The notes under the pieces were generated by a model. That model saw only the letters and a program-made list of their open reading frames with translations, was not told the origin of the DNA and ran no database searches. DNA of 64,000 nt from Phorcus lineatus (taxonomy: Eukaryota > Mollusca > Gastropoda > Trochida > Trochidae): contig OV121092.1 in the NCBI GenBank assembly GCA_921293015.1, forward strand, positions 36,587,764 to 36,651,763, given 5' to 3'. Every line of letters starts with the position of its first letter. Positions within the stretch are counted from its first letter, which is position 1. This document shows positions 1-14,000 of this stretch, piece after piece. The translations under genes and the position numbers were made by a program.

Positions 1-203
1 TATTTCTAAACCAAACTTTCATCAAATGTACACCACATTGTGTTCTATCGATTGAGCAATAGCAATTTCCTGTCCGGTTCTTGGTTTGGCCTCAAGTTTC
101 GAGCTTAAACAGGTACAGATAGCTGATTTTGACCAAATTCGCGGAAAAAGACTGAGTCCAATATATGCATATTGTTGTAGCGAGCGCGATAACTTTCTTA
201 AAA
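1..203 (+). repeat. Partial first monomer (truncated by window edge)
   Basis: The first five bases (m1-5) are missing and the rest is a normal alpha-type monomer with the GGTTCTTGG and CTCAAGTTTCGAG haplotype. The truncation comes from the window edge. Confidence 0.95.
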
Positions 204-2075
204 ATGCATATTTCTAAACCAAACTTTCATCAAATGTACATCACATTGTGTTCTTTCGATTGAGCAATAGCAATTTCCTGTCCGGTTCTTGGTTTGGCCT
301 CCAGATTCGAGCTTAAACAGGTACAGATAGCTGATTTTGAACAAATTCGCGAAAAAAGACTGAGTCCAATATATGCATATTGTTGTAGCGAGCACGATAA
401 CTTTCTTAAAAATGCATATTTCTAAACCAAACTTTCATCAAATGTACACGACATTGTGTTCTATCGATTGAGCAATACCAATTTCATGTCCGATTCTTGG
501 TTTGGGCTCCAGATTCGAGCTTAAACAGGTACAGATAGCTGATTTTGACCAAATTCGCGGAAAAAGACTGAGTCCAAGATATGCATATTGTTGTAGCGAG
601 CGCGATAACTTTCTTAAAAATGCATATTTCTAAACCAAACTTTCATCAAATGTACATCACATTGTGTTCTATCGATTGAGCAATACCAATTTCCTGTCCG
701 AGTCTTGGTTTGGGCTCAAGATTCGAGCTTAAACAGGTACAGATAGCTGATTTTGAACAAATTCGCGGAAAAAGACTGAGTCCAATATATGCATATTGTT
801 GTAGCGAGCACAATAACTTTCTTAAAAATGCATATTTCTAAACCAAACTTTCATCAAATGTACACCACATTGTGTTCTATCGATTGAGCAATAGCAATTT
901 CATGTCCGGTTCTTGGTTTGGCCTCAAGTTTCGAGCTTAAACAGGTACAGATAGCTGATTTTGACCAAATTCGCGGAAAAAGACTGAGTCCAATATATGC
1001 ATATTGTTGTAGCGAGCGCGATAACTTTCTTAAAAATGCATATTTCTAAACCAAACTTTCATCAAATGTACATCACATTGTGTTCTATCGATTGAGCAAT
1101 ACTAATTTCCTGTCCGGTTCTTGGTTTGGCCTCAAGTTTCAAGCTTAAACAGGTACAGATAGCTGATTTTGACCAAATTCGCGGAAAAAGACTGAGTCCA
1201 ATATATGCATATTGTTGTAGCGAGCGCGATAACTTTCTTAAAAATGCATATTTCTAAACTAAACTTTCATCAAATGTACACCACATTGTGTTCTATCGAT
1301 TGAGCAATAGCAATTTCATGTCCGATTCTTGGTTTGGGCTCCAGATTCGAGCTTAAACAGGTACAGATAGCTGATTTTGACCAAATTCGCGGAAAAAGAC
1401 TGAGTCCAATATATGCATATTGTTGTAGCGAGCACGATAACTTTCTTAAAAATGCATATTTCTAAACCAAACTTTCATCAAATGTACATCACATTGTGTT
1501 CTATCGATTGAGCAATACCAATTTCCTGTCCTATTATTGGTTTGGGCTCCAGATTCGAGCTTAAACAGGTACAGATAGCTGATTTTGACCAAATTCGCAG
1601 ATAAAGACTGAGTCCAATATATGCATATTGTTGTAGCGAGCACGATAACTTTCTTAAAAATGCATATTTCTAAACCAAACTTTCATCAAATGTACATCAC
1701 ATTGTGTTCTATCGATTGAGCAATAGCAATTTAATGTCCGATTCTTGGTTTGGGCTCCAGATTCGAGCTTAAACAGGTACAGATAGCTGATTTTGACCAA
1801 ATTCGCGAAAAAAGACTCAGTCCAATATATGCATATTGTTGTAGCGAGCGCGATAACTTTCTTAAAAATGCATATTTCTAAACCAAACTTTCATCAAATG
1901 TACATCACATTGTGTTCTATCGATTGAGCAATAGCAATTTCCTGTCCGGTTCTTGGTTTGGCCTCAAGTTTCGAGCTTAAACAGGTACAGATAGCTGATT
2001 TTGACCAAATTCGCGGAAAAAGACTGAGTCCAATATATGCATATTGTTGTAGCGAGCGCGATAACTTTCTTAAAA
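204..2075 (+). repeat. Mixed monomer block, 9 monomers
   Basis: The order is gamma-like (m52 T), beta (m39 G), a variant with CCGAGTC and GAGCACAAT, alpha, alpha with HindIII-type AAGCTT, beta with CTAAAC, delta, beta, alpha. Several members reappear 1872-2080 bp downstream: 204 and 412 resemble 2076 and 2284, and 1036, 1244 and 1452 resemble 3116, 3324 and 3532. So this block and the next are diverged copies of one longer unit. There is no gene in it. Confidence 0.8.
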
Positions 2076-2699
2076 ATACATATTTCTAAACCAAACTTTC
2101 ATCAAATGTACATCACATTGTGTTCTTTCGATTGAGCAATAGCAATTTCCTGTCCGGTTCTTGGTTTGGCCTCCAGATTCGAGCTTAAACAGGTACAGAT
2201 AGCTGATTTTGAACAAATTCGCGAAAAAAGACTGAGTCCAATATATGCATATTGTTGTAGCGAGCACGATAACTTTCTTAAAAATGCATATTTCTAAACC
2301 AAACTTTCATCAAATGTACACGACATTGTGTTCTATCGATTGAGCAATACCAATTTCATGTCCGATTCTTGGTTTGGGCTCCAGATTCGAGCTTAAACAG
2401 GTACAGATAGCTGATTTTGAACAAATTCGCGGAAAAAGACTGAGTCCAAGATATGCATATTGTTGTAGCGAGCGCGATAACTTTCTTAAAAATGCATATT
2501 TCTAAACCAAACTTTCATCAAATGTACATCACATTGTGTTCTATCGATTGAGCAATACCAATTTCCTGTCCTATTATTGGTTTGGGCTCAAGATTCGAGC
2601 TTAAACAGGTACAGATAGCTGATTTTGACCAAATTCGCGGAAAAAGACTGAGTCCAATATATGCATATTGTTGTAGCGAGCACGATAACTTTCTTAAAA
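1868..2699 (+). repeat. Four-monomer segment duplicated at 7692-8523
   Basis: The four monomers are alpha, a gamma-like copy with ATACAT at m1-6 (G3A), beta with CACGAC at m36-41, and delta with CTCAAG. They match 7692-8523 monomer for monomer. The last three show no difference by eye; the first differs at m38 and m67. The offset is 5824 bp, exactly 28 monomers. Confidence 0.85.
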
Positions 2700-3947
2700 A
2701 TGCATATTTCTAAACTAAACTTTCATCAAATGTACATCACATTGTGTTCTATCGATTGAGCAATAGCAATTTCATGTCCGATTCTTGGTTTGGGCTCCAG
2801 ATTCGAGCTTAAACAGGTACAGATAGCTGATTTTGACCAAATTCGCGAAAAAAGACTGAGTCCAATATATGCATATTGTTGTAGCGAGCGCGATAACTTT
2901 CTTAAAAATGCATATTTCTAAACCAAACTTTCATCAAATGTACATCACATTGTGTTCTATCGATTGAGCAATAGCAATTTCCTGTCCGGTTCTTGGTTTG
3001 GCCTCAAGTTTCGAGCTTAAACAGGTACAGATAGCTGATTTTGACCAAATTCGCGGAAAAAGACTGAGTCCAATATATGCATATTGTTGTAGCGAGCGCG
3101 ATAACTTTCTTAAAAATGCATATTTCTAAACCAAACTTTCATCAAATGGACATCACATTGTGTTCTATCGATTGAGCAATACCAATTTCCTGTCCGGTTC
3201 TTGGTTTGGCCTCAAGTTTCAAGCTTAAACAGGTACAGATAGCTGATTTTGACCAAATTCGCGGAAAAAGACTGAGTCCAATATATGCATATTGTTGTAG
3301 CGAGCACGATAACTTTCTTAAAAATGCATATTTCTAAACTAAACTTTCATCAAATGTACACCACATTGTGTTCTATCGATTGAGCAATAGCAATTTCATG
3401 TCCGATTCTTGGTTTGGGCTCCAGATTCGAGCTTAAACAGGTACAGATAGCTGATTTTGACCAAATTCGCGGAAAAAGACTGAGTCCAATATATGCATAT
3501 TGTTGTAGCGAGCACGATAACTTTCTTAAAAATGCATATTTCTAAACCAAACTTTCATCAAATGTACATCACATTGTGTTCTATCGATTGAGCAATACCA
3601 ATTTCCTGTCCTATTATTGGTTTGGGCTCCAGATTCGAGCTTAAACAGGTACAGATAGCTGATTTTGACCAAATTCGCGGGAAAAGACTGAGTCCAATAT
3701 ATGCATATTGTTGTAGCGAGCGCGATAACTTTCTTAAAAATGCATATTTCTAAACCAAACTTTCATCAAATGTACATCACATTGTGTTCTATCGATTGAG
3801 CAATAGCAATTTCCTGTCCTATTATTGGTTTGGGCTCAAGATTCGAGCTTAAACAGGTACAGATAGCTGATTTTGACCAAATTCGCGGAAAAAGACTGAG
3901 TCCAATATATGCATATTGTTGTAGCGAGCACGATAACTTTCTTAAAA
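2700..3947 (+). repeat. Six-monomer segment related to 8732-9979
   Basis: The order is beta (CTAAAC, CGCGAAA), alpha, alpha with CAAGCTT, beta (CTAAAC), delta, delta. The same order occurs from 8732, an offset of 6032 bp or 29 monomers, with scattered differences such as GGACATC here against GTACATC there. The offset rises from 28 to 29 monomers because one extra monomer (8524) lies in the downstream copy. Confidence 0.75.
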
Positions 3948-6027
3948 ATGCATATTTCTAAACCAAACTTTCATCAAATGGACATCACATTGTGTTCTAT
4001 CGATTGAGCAATACCAATTTCCTGTCCGGTTCTTGGTTTGGCCTCAAGTTTCAAGCTTAAACAGGTACAGATAGCTGATTTTGACCAAATTCGCGGAAAA
4101 AGACTGAGTCCAATATATGCATATTGTTGTAGCGAGCACGATAACTTTCTTAAAAATGCATATTTCTAAACTAAACTTTCATCAAATGTACACCACATTG
4201 TGTTCTATCGATTGAGCAATAGCAATTTCATGTCCGATTCTTGGTTTGGCCTCCAGATTCGAGCTTAAACAGGTACAGATAGCTGATTTTGACCAAATTC
4301 GCGGAAAAAGACTGAGTCCAATATATGCATATTGTTGTAGCGAGCGCGATAACTTTCTTAAAAATGCATATTTCTAAACCAAACTTTCATCAAATGTACA
4401 TAACATTGTGTTCTATCGATTGAGCAATAGCAATTTCCTGTCCGGTTCTTGGTTTGGCCTCAAGTTTCGAGCTTAAACAGGTACAGATAGCTGATTTTGA
4501 CCAAATTCGCGGAAAAAGACTGAGTCCAAGATATGCATATTGTTGTAGCGAGCGCGATAACTTTCTTAAAAATGCATATTTCTAAACCAAACTTTCATCA
4601 AATGTACATCACATTGTGTTCTTTCGATTGAGCAATACCAATTTCCTGTCCGATTCTTGGTTTGGGCTCCAGATTCGAGCTTAAACAGGTACAGATAGCT
4701 GATTTTGAACAAATTCGCGAAAAAAGACTGAGTCCAATATATGCATATTGTTGTAGCGAGCGCGATAACTTTCTTAAAAATGCATATTTCTAAACCAAAC
4801 TTTCATCAAATGTACACCACATTGTGTTCTATCGATTGAGCAATACCAATTTCCTGTCCGATTCTTGGTTTGGCCTCAAGTTTCGAGCTTAAACAGGTAC
4901 AGATAGCTGATTTTGACCAAATTCGCGGGAAAAGACTGAGTCCAATATATGCATATTGTTGTAGCGAGCGCGATAACTTTCTTAAAAATGCATATTTCTA
5001 AACCAAACTTTCATCAAATGTACACCACATTTTGTTCTATCGATTGAGCAATAGCAATTTCCTGTCCGATTCTTGGTTTGGGCTCCAGATTCGAGCTTAA
5101 ACAGGTACAGATAGCTGATTTTGACCAAATTCGCGGGAAAAGACTGAGTCCAATATATGCATATTGTTGTAGCGAGCGCGATAACTTTCTTAAAAATGCA
5201 TATTTCTAAACCAAACCTTCATCAAATGTACATCACATTGTGTTCTATCGATTGAGCAATACCAATTTCCTGTCTGATTCTTAGTTTGGCCTCCAGATTC
5301 GAGCTTAAACAGGTACAGATAGCTGATTTTGACCAAATTCGCGGAAAAAGACTGAGTCTAATATATGCATATTGTTGTAGCGAGCGTGATAACTTTCTTA
5401 AAAATGCATATTTCTAAACCAAACTTTCATCAAATGTACATCACATTGTGTTCTAACAATTGAGCAATACCAATTTCCTGTCCGATTCTTGGTTTGGCCT
5501 CCAGATTCGAGCTTAAACAGGTACAGATAGCTGATTTTGAACAAATTCGCGGAAAAAGACTGAGTCCAATATATGCATATTGTTGTAGCGAGCACGATAA
5601 CTTTCTTAAAAATGCATATTTCTAAACCAAACTTTCATCAAATGTACACCACATTGTGTTCTATCGATTAAGCAATACCAATTTCCTGTCCGGTTCTTGG
5701 TTTGGCCTCAAGTTTCGAGCTTAAACAGGTACAGATAGCTGATTTTGACCATATTCGCGGAAAAAGACTGAGTCCAATATATGCATATTGTTGTAGCGAG
5801 CACGATAACTTTCTTAAAAATGCATATTTCTAAACCAAACTTTCATCAAATAAACACCACATTGTGTTCTATCGATTGAGCATTAGCAATTTCCTGTCCG
5901 GTTCTTGGTTTGGCCTCAAGTTTCGAGCTTAAACAGGTACAGATAGCTGATTTTGACCAAATTCGCGGAAAAAGACTGAGTCCAATATATGCATATTGTT
6001 GTAGCGAGCGCGATAACTTTCTTAAAA
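3948..6027 (+). repeat. Ten-monomer segment duplicated at 10396-12475
   Basis: The order is an alpha monomer with GGACATC, beta-like, alpha with CCAAGATATG, m52-T monomer, alpha-like with CGCGGG, the CATTTTG monomer, the CCTTCATC/CTTAG/GTCTAAT monomer, the TAACAATTG monomer, the GATTAAG/CCATATT monomer and the CAAATAAACACC monomer. The same ten types occur in the same order at 10396-12475, an offset of 6448 bp or 31 monomers. Shared private variants such as GTCTAATATATG make independent origin very unlikely. Confidence 0.88.
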
Positions 6028-6235
6028 ATGCATATTTCTAAACCAATCTTTCATCAATTGTACATCACATTGTGTTCTATCGATTGAGCAATACCAATTT
6101 CCTGTCCGGTTCTTGGTTTGGCCTCAAGTTTCAAGCTTAAACAGGTACAGATAGCTGATTTTGACCAAATTCGCGGAAAAAGACTGAGTCCAATATATGC
6201 ATATTGTTGTAGCGAGCGCGATAACTTTCTTAAAA
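6028..6235 (+). repeat. CAATCTTT/CAATTG subtype monomer
   Basis: This is the first copy of the subtype with T at m20 and T at m31. The second change makes an MfeI-type CAATTG at m28-33. The subtype recurs at 13308, 18299, 27654, 35974, 42422, 53654 and elsewhere, usually beside the CAAATAAACACC subtype. Confidence 0.85.
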
Positions 6236-8315
6236 ATGCATATTTCTAAACCAAACTTTCATCAAATGTACATCACATTGTGTTCTATCGATTGAGCAAT
6301 ACCAATTTCCTGTCCGGTTCTTGGTTTGGGCTCAAGATTCGAGCTTAAACAGGTACAGATAGCTGATTTTGACCAAATTCGCGGAAAAAGACTGAGTCCA
6401 ATATATGCATATTGTTGTAGCGAGCACGATAACTTTCTTAAAAATGCATATTTCTAAACCAAACTTTCATCAAATGTACATCACATTGTGTTCTATCGAT
6501 TGAGCAATACCAATTTCCTGTCCTATTATTGGTTTGGGCTCCAGATTCGAGCTTAAACAGGTACAGATAGCTGATTTTGACCAAATTCGCGGATAAAGAC
6601 TGAGTCCAATATATGCATATTGTTGTAGCGAGCGCGATAACTTTCTTAAAAATGCATATTTCTAAACCAAACTTTCATCAAATGTACACCACATTGTGTT
6701 CTATCGATTGAGCAATACCAATTTCCTGTCCGGTTCTTGGTTTGGCCTCAAGTTTCGAGCTTAAACAGGTACAGATAGCTGATTTTGACCAAATTCGCGG
6801 AAAAAGACTGAGTCCAATATATGCATATTGTTGTAGCGAGCGCGATAACTTTCTTAAAAATACATATTTCTAAACCAAACTTTCATCAAATGTACATCAC
6901 ATTGTGTTCTTTCGATTGAGCAATAGCAATTTCCTGTCCGGTTCTTGGTTTGGCCTCCAGATTCGAGCTTAAACAGGTACAGATAGCTGATTTTGAACAA
7001 ATTCGCGAAAAAAGACTGAGTCCAATATATGCATATTGTTGTAGCGAGCACGATAACTTTCTTAAAAATGCATATTTCTAAACCAAACTTTCATCAAATG
7101 TACACGACATTGTGTTCTATCGATTGAGCAATACCAATTTCATGTCCGATTCTTGGTTTGGGCTCCAGATTCGAGCTTAAACAGGTACAGATAGCTGATT
7201 TTGACCAAATTCGCGGATAAAGACTGAGTCCAATATATGCATATTGTTGTAGCGAGCGCGATAACTTTCTTAAAAATGCATATTTCTAAACCAAACTTTC
7301 ATCAAATGTACATCACATTGTGTTCTATCGATTGAGCAATACCAATTTCCTGTCCGGTTCTTGGTTTGGGCTCAAGATTCGAGCTTAAACAGGTACAGAT
7401 AGCTGATTTTGACCAAATTCGCGGAAAAAGACTGAGTCCAATATATGCATATTGTTGTAGCGAGCACGATAACTTTCTTAAAAATGCATATTTCTAAACC
7501 AAACTTTCATCAAATGTACATCACATTGTGTTCTATCGATTGAGCAATACCAATTTCCTGTCCTATTATTGGTTTGGGCTCCAGATTCGAGCTTAAACAG
7601 GTACAGATAGCTGATTTTGACCAAATTCGCGGATAAAGACTGAGTCCAAGATATGCATATTGTTGTAGCGAGCGCGATAACTTTCTTAAAAATGCATATT
7701 TCTAAACCAAACTTTCATCAAATGTACACCACATTGTGTTCTATCGATTGAGCAATACCAATTTCCTGTCCGGTTCTTGGTTTGGCCTCAAGTTTCGAGC
7801 TTAAACAGGTACAGATAGCTGATTTTGACCAAATTCGCGGAAAAAGACTGAGTCCAATATATGCATATTGTTGTAGCGAGCGCGATAACTTTCTTAAAAA
7901 TACATATTTCTAAACCAAACTTTCATCAAATGTACATCACATTGTGTTCTTTCGATTGAGCAATAGCAATTTCCTGTCCGGTTCTTGGTTTGGCCTCCAG
8001 ATTCGAGCTTAAACAGGTACAGATAGCTGATTTTGAACAAATTCGCGAAAAAAGACTGAGTCCAATATATGCATATTGTTGTAGCGAGCACGATAACTTT
8101 CTTAAAAATGCATATTTCTAAACCAAACTTTCATCAAATGTACACGACATTGTGTTCTATCGATTGAGCAATACCAATTTCATGTCCGATTCTTGGTTTG
8201 GGCTCCAGATTCGAGCTTAAACAGGTACAGATAGCTGATTTTGAACAAATTCGCGGAAAAAGACTGAGTCCAAGATATGCATATTGTTGTAGCGAGCGCG
8301 ATAACTTTCTTAAAA
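6236..8315 (+). repeat. Five-monomer HOR (1040 bp), two tandem copies
   Basis: Copy 1 is 6236-7275 and copy 2 is 7276-8315. The order is alpha-like with GGGCTCAAG, delta with CGCGGATAAAG, alpha, m3-A monomer, and beta with CACGAC. I see four differences in 1040 bp: one in the second monomer (m167) and three in the fifth (m138, m151, m167). The fifth monomer of copy 2 instead matches the copy at 2284, so copy 2 may be a recombinant of the two lineages. Confidence 0.88.
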
Positions 8316-10395
8316 ATGCATATTTCTAAACCAAACTTTCATCAAATGTACATCACATTGTGTTCTATCGATTGAGCAATACCAATTTCCTGTCCTATTA
8401 TTGGTTTGGGCTCAAGATTCGAGCTTAAACAGGTACAGATAGCTGATTTTGACCAAATTCGCGGAAAAAGACTGAGTCCAATATATGCATATTGTTGTAG
8501 CGAGCACGATAACTTTCTTAAAAATGCATATTTCTAAACCAAACCTTCATCAAATGTACATCACATTGTGTTCTATCGATTGAGCAATAGCAATTTCCTG
8601 TCCGGTTCTTGGTTTGGCCTCAAGTTTCAAGCTTAAACAGGTACAGATAGCTGATTTTGACCAAATTCGCGGAAAAAGACTGAGTCCAATATATGCATAT
8701 TGTTGTAGCGAGCACGATAACTTTCTTAAAAATGCATATTTCTAAACTAAACTTTCATCAAATGTACATCACATTGTGTTCTATCGATTAAACAATAGCA
8801 ATTTCATGTCCGATTCTTGGTTTGGGCTCCAGATTCGAGCTTAAACAGGTACAGATAGCTGATTTTGACCAAATTCGCGAAAAAAGACTGAGTCCAATAT
8901 ATGCATATTGTTGTAGCGAGCGCGATAACTTTCTTAAAAATGCATATTTCTAAACCAAACTTTCATCAAATGTACATCACATTGTGTTCTATCGATTGAG
9001 CAATAGCAATTTCCTGTCCGGTTCTTGGTTTGGCCTCAAGTTTCGAGCTTAAACAGGTACAGATAGCTGATTTTGACCAAATTCGCGGAAAAAGACTGAG
9101 TCCAATATATGCATATTGTTGTAGCGAGCGCGATAACTTTCTTAAAAATGCATATTTCTAAACTAAACTTTCATCAAATGTACATCACATTGTGTTCTAT
9201 CGATTGAGCAATACCAATTTCCTGTCCGGTTCTTGGTTTGGCCTCAAGTTTCAAGCTTAAACAGGTACAGATAGCTGATTTTGACCAAATTCGCGGAAAA
9301 AGACTGAGTCCAATATATGCATATTGTTGTAGCGAGCACGATAACTTTCTTAAAAATGCATATTTCTAAACTAAACTTTCATCAAATGTACACCACATTG
9401 TGTTCTATCGATTGAGCAATAGCAATTTCATGTCCGATTCTTGGTTTGGGCTCCAGATTCGAGCTTAAACAGGTACAGATAGCTGATTTTGACCAAATTC
9501 GCGGAAAAAGACTGAGTCCAATATATGCATATTGTTGTAGCGAGCACGATAACTTTCTTAAAAATGCATATTTCTAAACCAAACTTTCATCAAATGTACA
9601 TCACATTGTGTTCTATCGATTGAGCAATACCAATTTCCTGTCCTATTATTGGTTTGGGCTCCAGATTCGAGCTTAAACAGGTACAGATAGCTGATTTTGA
9701 CCAAATTCGCGGAAAAAGACTGAGTCCAATATATGCATATTGTTGTAGCGAGCACGATAACTTTCTTAAAAATGCATATTTCTAAACCAAACTTTCATCA
9801 AATGTACATCACATTGTGTTCTATCGATTGAGCAATACCAATTTCCTGTCCTATTATTGGTTTGGGCTCAAGATTCGAGCTTAAACAGGTACAGATAGCT
9901 GATTTTGACCAAATTCGCGGGAAAAGACTGAGTCCAATATATGCATATTGTTGTAGCGAGCGCGATAACTTTCTTAAAAATGCATATTTCTAAACCAAAC
10001 TTTCATCAAATGTACATCACATTGTGTTCTATCGATTGAGCAATACCAATTTCCTGTCCTATTATTGGTTTGGGCTCAAGATTCGAGCTTAAACAGGTAC
10101 AGATAGCTGATTTTGACCAAATTCGCGGAAAAAGACTGAGTCCAATATATGCATATTGTTGTAGCGAGCACGATAACTTTCTTAAAAATGCATATTTCTA
10201 AACTAAACTTTCATCAAATGTACACCACATTGTGTTCTATCGATTGAGCAATAGCAATTTCATGTCCGATTCTTGGTTTGGGCTCCAGATTCGAGCTTAA
10301 ACAGGTACAGATAGCTGATTTTGACCAAATTCGCGGAAAAAGACTGAGTCCAATATATGCATATTGTTGTAGCGAGCGCGATAACTTTCTTAAAA
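8316..10395 (+). repeat. Alpha/beta/delta mosaic, 10 monomers
   Basis: This block links the 5-mer pair to the 6448-bp-offset copy. It holds delta, alpha with CCTTC, beta with GATTAAAC, alpha, alpha with CTAAAC and CAAGCTT, beta, then three consecutive delta monomers (9564, 9772, 9980) and beta at 10188. The delta run is longer than the two deltas at 3532-3947, which suggests local amplification by one monomer. Confidence 0.8.
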
Positions 10396-11019
10396 ATGCA
10401 TATTTCTAAACCAAACTTTCATCAAATGGACATCACATTGTGTTCTATCGATTGAGCAATACCAATTTCCTGTCCGGTTCTTGGTTTGGCCTCAAGTTTC
10501 AAGCTTAAACAGGTACAGATAGCTGATTTTGACCAAATTCGCGGAAAAAGACTGAGTCCAATATATGCATATTGTTGTAGCGAGCACGATAACTTTCTTA
10601 AAAATGCATATTTCTAAACCAAACTTTCATCAAATGTACACCACATTGTGTTCTATCGATTGAGCAATAGCAATTTCATGTCCGATTCTTGGTTTGGCCT
10701 CCAGATTCGAGCTTAAACAGGTACAGATAGCTGATTTTGACCAAATTCGCGGAAAAAGACTGAGTCCAATATATGCATATTGTTGTAGCGAGCGCGATAA
10801 CTTTCTTAAAAATGCATATTTCTAAACCAAACTTTCATCAAATGTACATCACATTGTGTTCTATCGATTGAGCAATAGCAATTTCCTGTCCGGTTCTTGG
10901 TTTGGCCTCAAGTTTCGAGCTTAAACAGGTACAGATAGCTGATTTTGACCAAATTCGCGGAAAAAGACTGAGTCCAAGATATGCATATTGTTGTAGCGAG
11001 CGCGATAACTTTCTTAAAA

Positions 11020-14000
11020 ATGCATATTTCTAAACCAAACTTTCATCAAATGTACATCACATTGTGTTCTTTCGATTGAGCAATAGCAATTTCCTGTCCG
11101 ATTCTTGGTTTGGGCTCCAGATTCGAGCTTAAACAGGTACAGATAGCTGATTTTGAACAAATTCGCGAAAAAAGACTGAGTCCAATATATGCATATTGTT
11201 GTAGCGAGCGCGATAACTTTCTTAAAAATGCATATTTCTAAACCAAACTTTCATCAAATGTACACCACATTGTGTTCTATCGATTGAGCAATACCAATTT
11301 CCTGTCCGATTCTTGGTTTGGCCTCAAGTTTCGAGCTTAAACAGGTACAGATAGCTGATTTTGACCAAATTCGCGGGAAAAGACTGAGTCCAATATATGC
11401 ATATTGTTGTAGCGAGCGCGATAACTTTCTTAAAAATGCATATTTCTAAACCAAACTTTCATCAAATGTACACCACATTTTGTTCTATCGATTGAGCAAT
11501 AGCAATTTCCTGTCCGATTCTTGGTTTGGGCTCCAGATTCGAGCTTAAACAGGTACAGATAGCTGATTTTGACCAAATTCGCGGGAAAAGACTGAGTCCA
11601 ATATATGCATATTGTTGTAGCGAGCGCGATAACTTTCTTAAAAATGCATATTTCTAAACCAAACCTTCATCAAATGTACATCACATTGTGTTCTATCGAT
11701 TGAGCAATACCAATTTCCTGTCTGATTCTTAGTTTGGCCTCCAGATTCGAGCTTAAACAGGTACAGATAGCTGATTTTGACCAAATTCGCGGAAAAAGAC
11801 TGAGTCTAATATATGCATATTGTTGTAGCGAGCGTGATAACTTTCTTAAAAATGCATATTTCTAAACCAAACTTTCATCAAATGTACATCACATTGTGTT
11901 CTAACAATTGAGCAATACCAATTTCCTGTCCGATTCTTGGTTTGGCCTCCAGATTCGAGCTTAAACAGGTACAGATAGCTGATTTTGACCAAATTCGCGG
12001 AAAAAGACTGAGTCCAATATATGCATATTGTTGTAGCGAGCACGATAACTTTCTTAAAAATGCATATTTCTAAACCAAACTTTCATCAAATGTACACCAC
12101 ATTGTGTTCTATCGATTAAGCAATACCAATTTCCTGTCCGGTTCTTGGTTTGGCCTCAAGATTCGAGCTTAAACAGGTACAGATAGCTGATTTTGACCAT
12201 ATTCGCGGAAAAAGACTGAGTCCAATATATGCATATTGTTGTAGCGAGCACGATAACTTTCTTAAAAATGCATATTTCTAAACCAAACTTTCATCAAATA
12301 AACACCACATTGTGTTCTATCGATTGAGCAATAGCAATTTCCTGTCCGGTTCTTGGTTTGGCCTCAAGTTTCGAGCTTAAACAGGTACAGATAGCTGATT
12401 TTGACCAAATTCGCGGAAAAAGACTGAGTCCAATATATGCATATTGTTGTAGCGAGCGCGATAACTTTCTTAAAAATGCATATTTCTAAACCAATCTTTC
12501 ATCAAATGTACACCACATTGTGTTCTATCGATAGAGCAATACCAATTTCATGTCCGATTCTTGGTTTGGGCTCCAGATTCGAGCTTAAACAGGTACAGAT
12601 AGCTGATTTTGACCAAATTCGCGGAAAAAGACTGAGTCCAATATATGCATATTGTTGTAGCGAGCGCGATAACTTTCTTAAAAATGCATATTTCTAAACC
12701 AAACTTTCATCAAATGTACATCACATTGTGTTCTATCGATTGAGCAAGACCAATTTCCTGTCCTATTATTGGTTTGGGCTCAAGATTCGAGCTTAAACAG
12801 GTACAGATAGCTGATTTTGAACAAATTCGCGGAAAAAGACTGAGTCCAATATATGCATATTGTTGTAGCGAGCACGATAACTTTCTTAAAAATGCATATT
12901 TCTAAACCAAACCTTCATCAAATGTACATCACATTGTGTTCTATCGATTGAGCAACACCAATTTCCTGTCTGATTCTTAGTTTGGCCTCCAGATTCGAGC
13001 TTAAACAGGTACAGATAGCTGATTTTGACCAAATTCGCGGAAAAAGACTGAGTCCAATATATGCATATTGTTGTAGCGAGCGTGATAACTTTCTTAAAAA
13101 TGCATATTTCTAAACCAAACTTTCATCAAATGTACATCACATTGTGTTCTAACAATTGAGCAATACCAATTTCCTGTCCGATTCTTGGTTTGGCCTCCAG
13201 ATTCGAGCTTAAACAGGTACAGATAGCTGATTTTGAACAAATTCGCGGAAAAAGACTGAGTCCAATATATGCATATTGTTGTAGCGAGCGCGATAACTTT
13301 CTTAAAAATGCATATTTCTAAACCAATCTTTCATCAATTGTACATCACATTGTGTTCTATCGATTGAGCAATACCAATTTCCTGTCCGGTTCTTGGTTTG
13401 GCCTCAAGTTTCAAGCTTAAACAGGTACAGATAGCTGATTTTGACCAAATTCGCGGAAAAAGACTGAGTCCAATATATGCATATTGTTGTAGCGAGCGCG
13501 ATAACTTTCTTAAAAATGCATATTTCTAAACCAAACTTTCATCAAATGTACATCACATTGTGTTCTATCGATTGAGCAATACCAATTTCCTGTCCGGTTC
13601 TTGGTTTGGCCTCAAGTTTCAAGCTTAAACAGGTACAGATAGCTGATTTTGACCAAATTCGCGGAAAAAGACTGAGTCCAATATATGCATATTGTTGTAG
13701 CGAGCGCGATAACTTTCTTAAAAATGCATATTTCTAAACCAAACTTTCATCAAATGTACATCACATTGTGTTCTTTCGATTGAGCAATAGCAATTTCCTG
13801 TCCGATTCTTGGTTTGGCCTCCAGATTCGAGCTTAAACAGGTACAGATAGCTGATTTTGAACAAATTCGCGAAAAAAGACTGAGTCCAATATATGCATAT
13901 TGTTGTAGCGAGCGCGATAACTTTCTTAAAAATGCATATTTCTAAACCAAACTTTCATCAAATGTACACCACATTGTGTTCTATCGATTGAGCAATACCA

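Noticed and set aside
198..395. Recurring reverse-strand 65-codon open frame, seen in dozens of monomers
   Set aside because: It is a by-product of the repeat. It opens with GTG, present only in monomers with A at m191 (GAGCACG), and ends at a TAA in the TTAAAA run. Other monomers lack the start. The product has no recognisable domain, there is no convincing ribosome binding or promoter context, and variants are not biased to silent sites.
12437..12697. Forward 86-codon open frame
   Set aside because: One T to A change (CGATAGAGC instead of CGATTGAGC) in the 12476 monomer removes the usual TGA stop. Since 208 is not a multiple of three, the frame drifts into another register of the same satellite.
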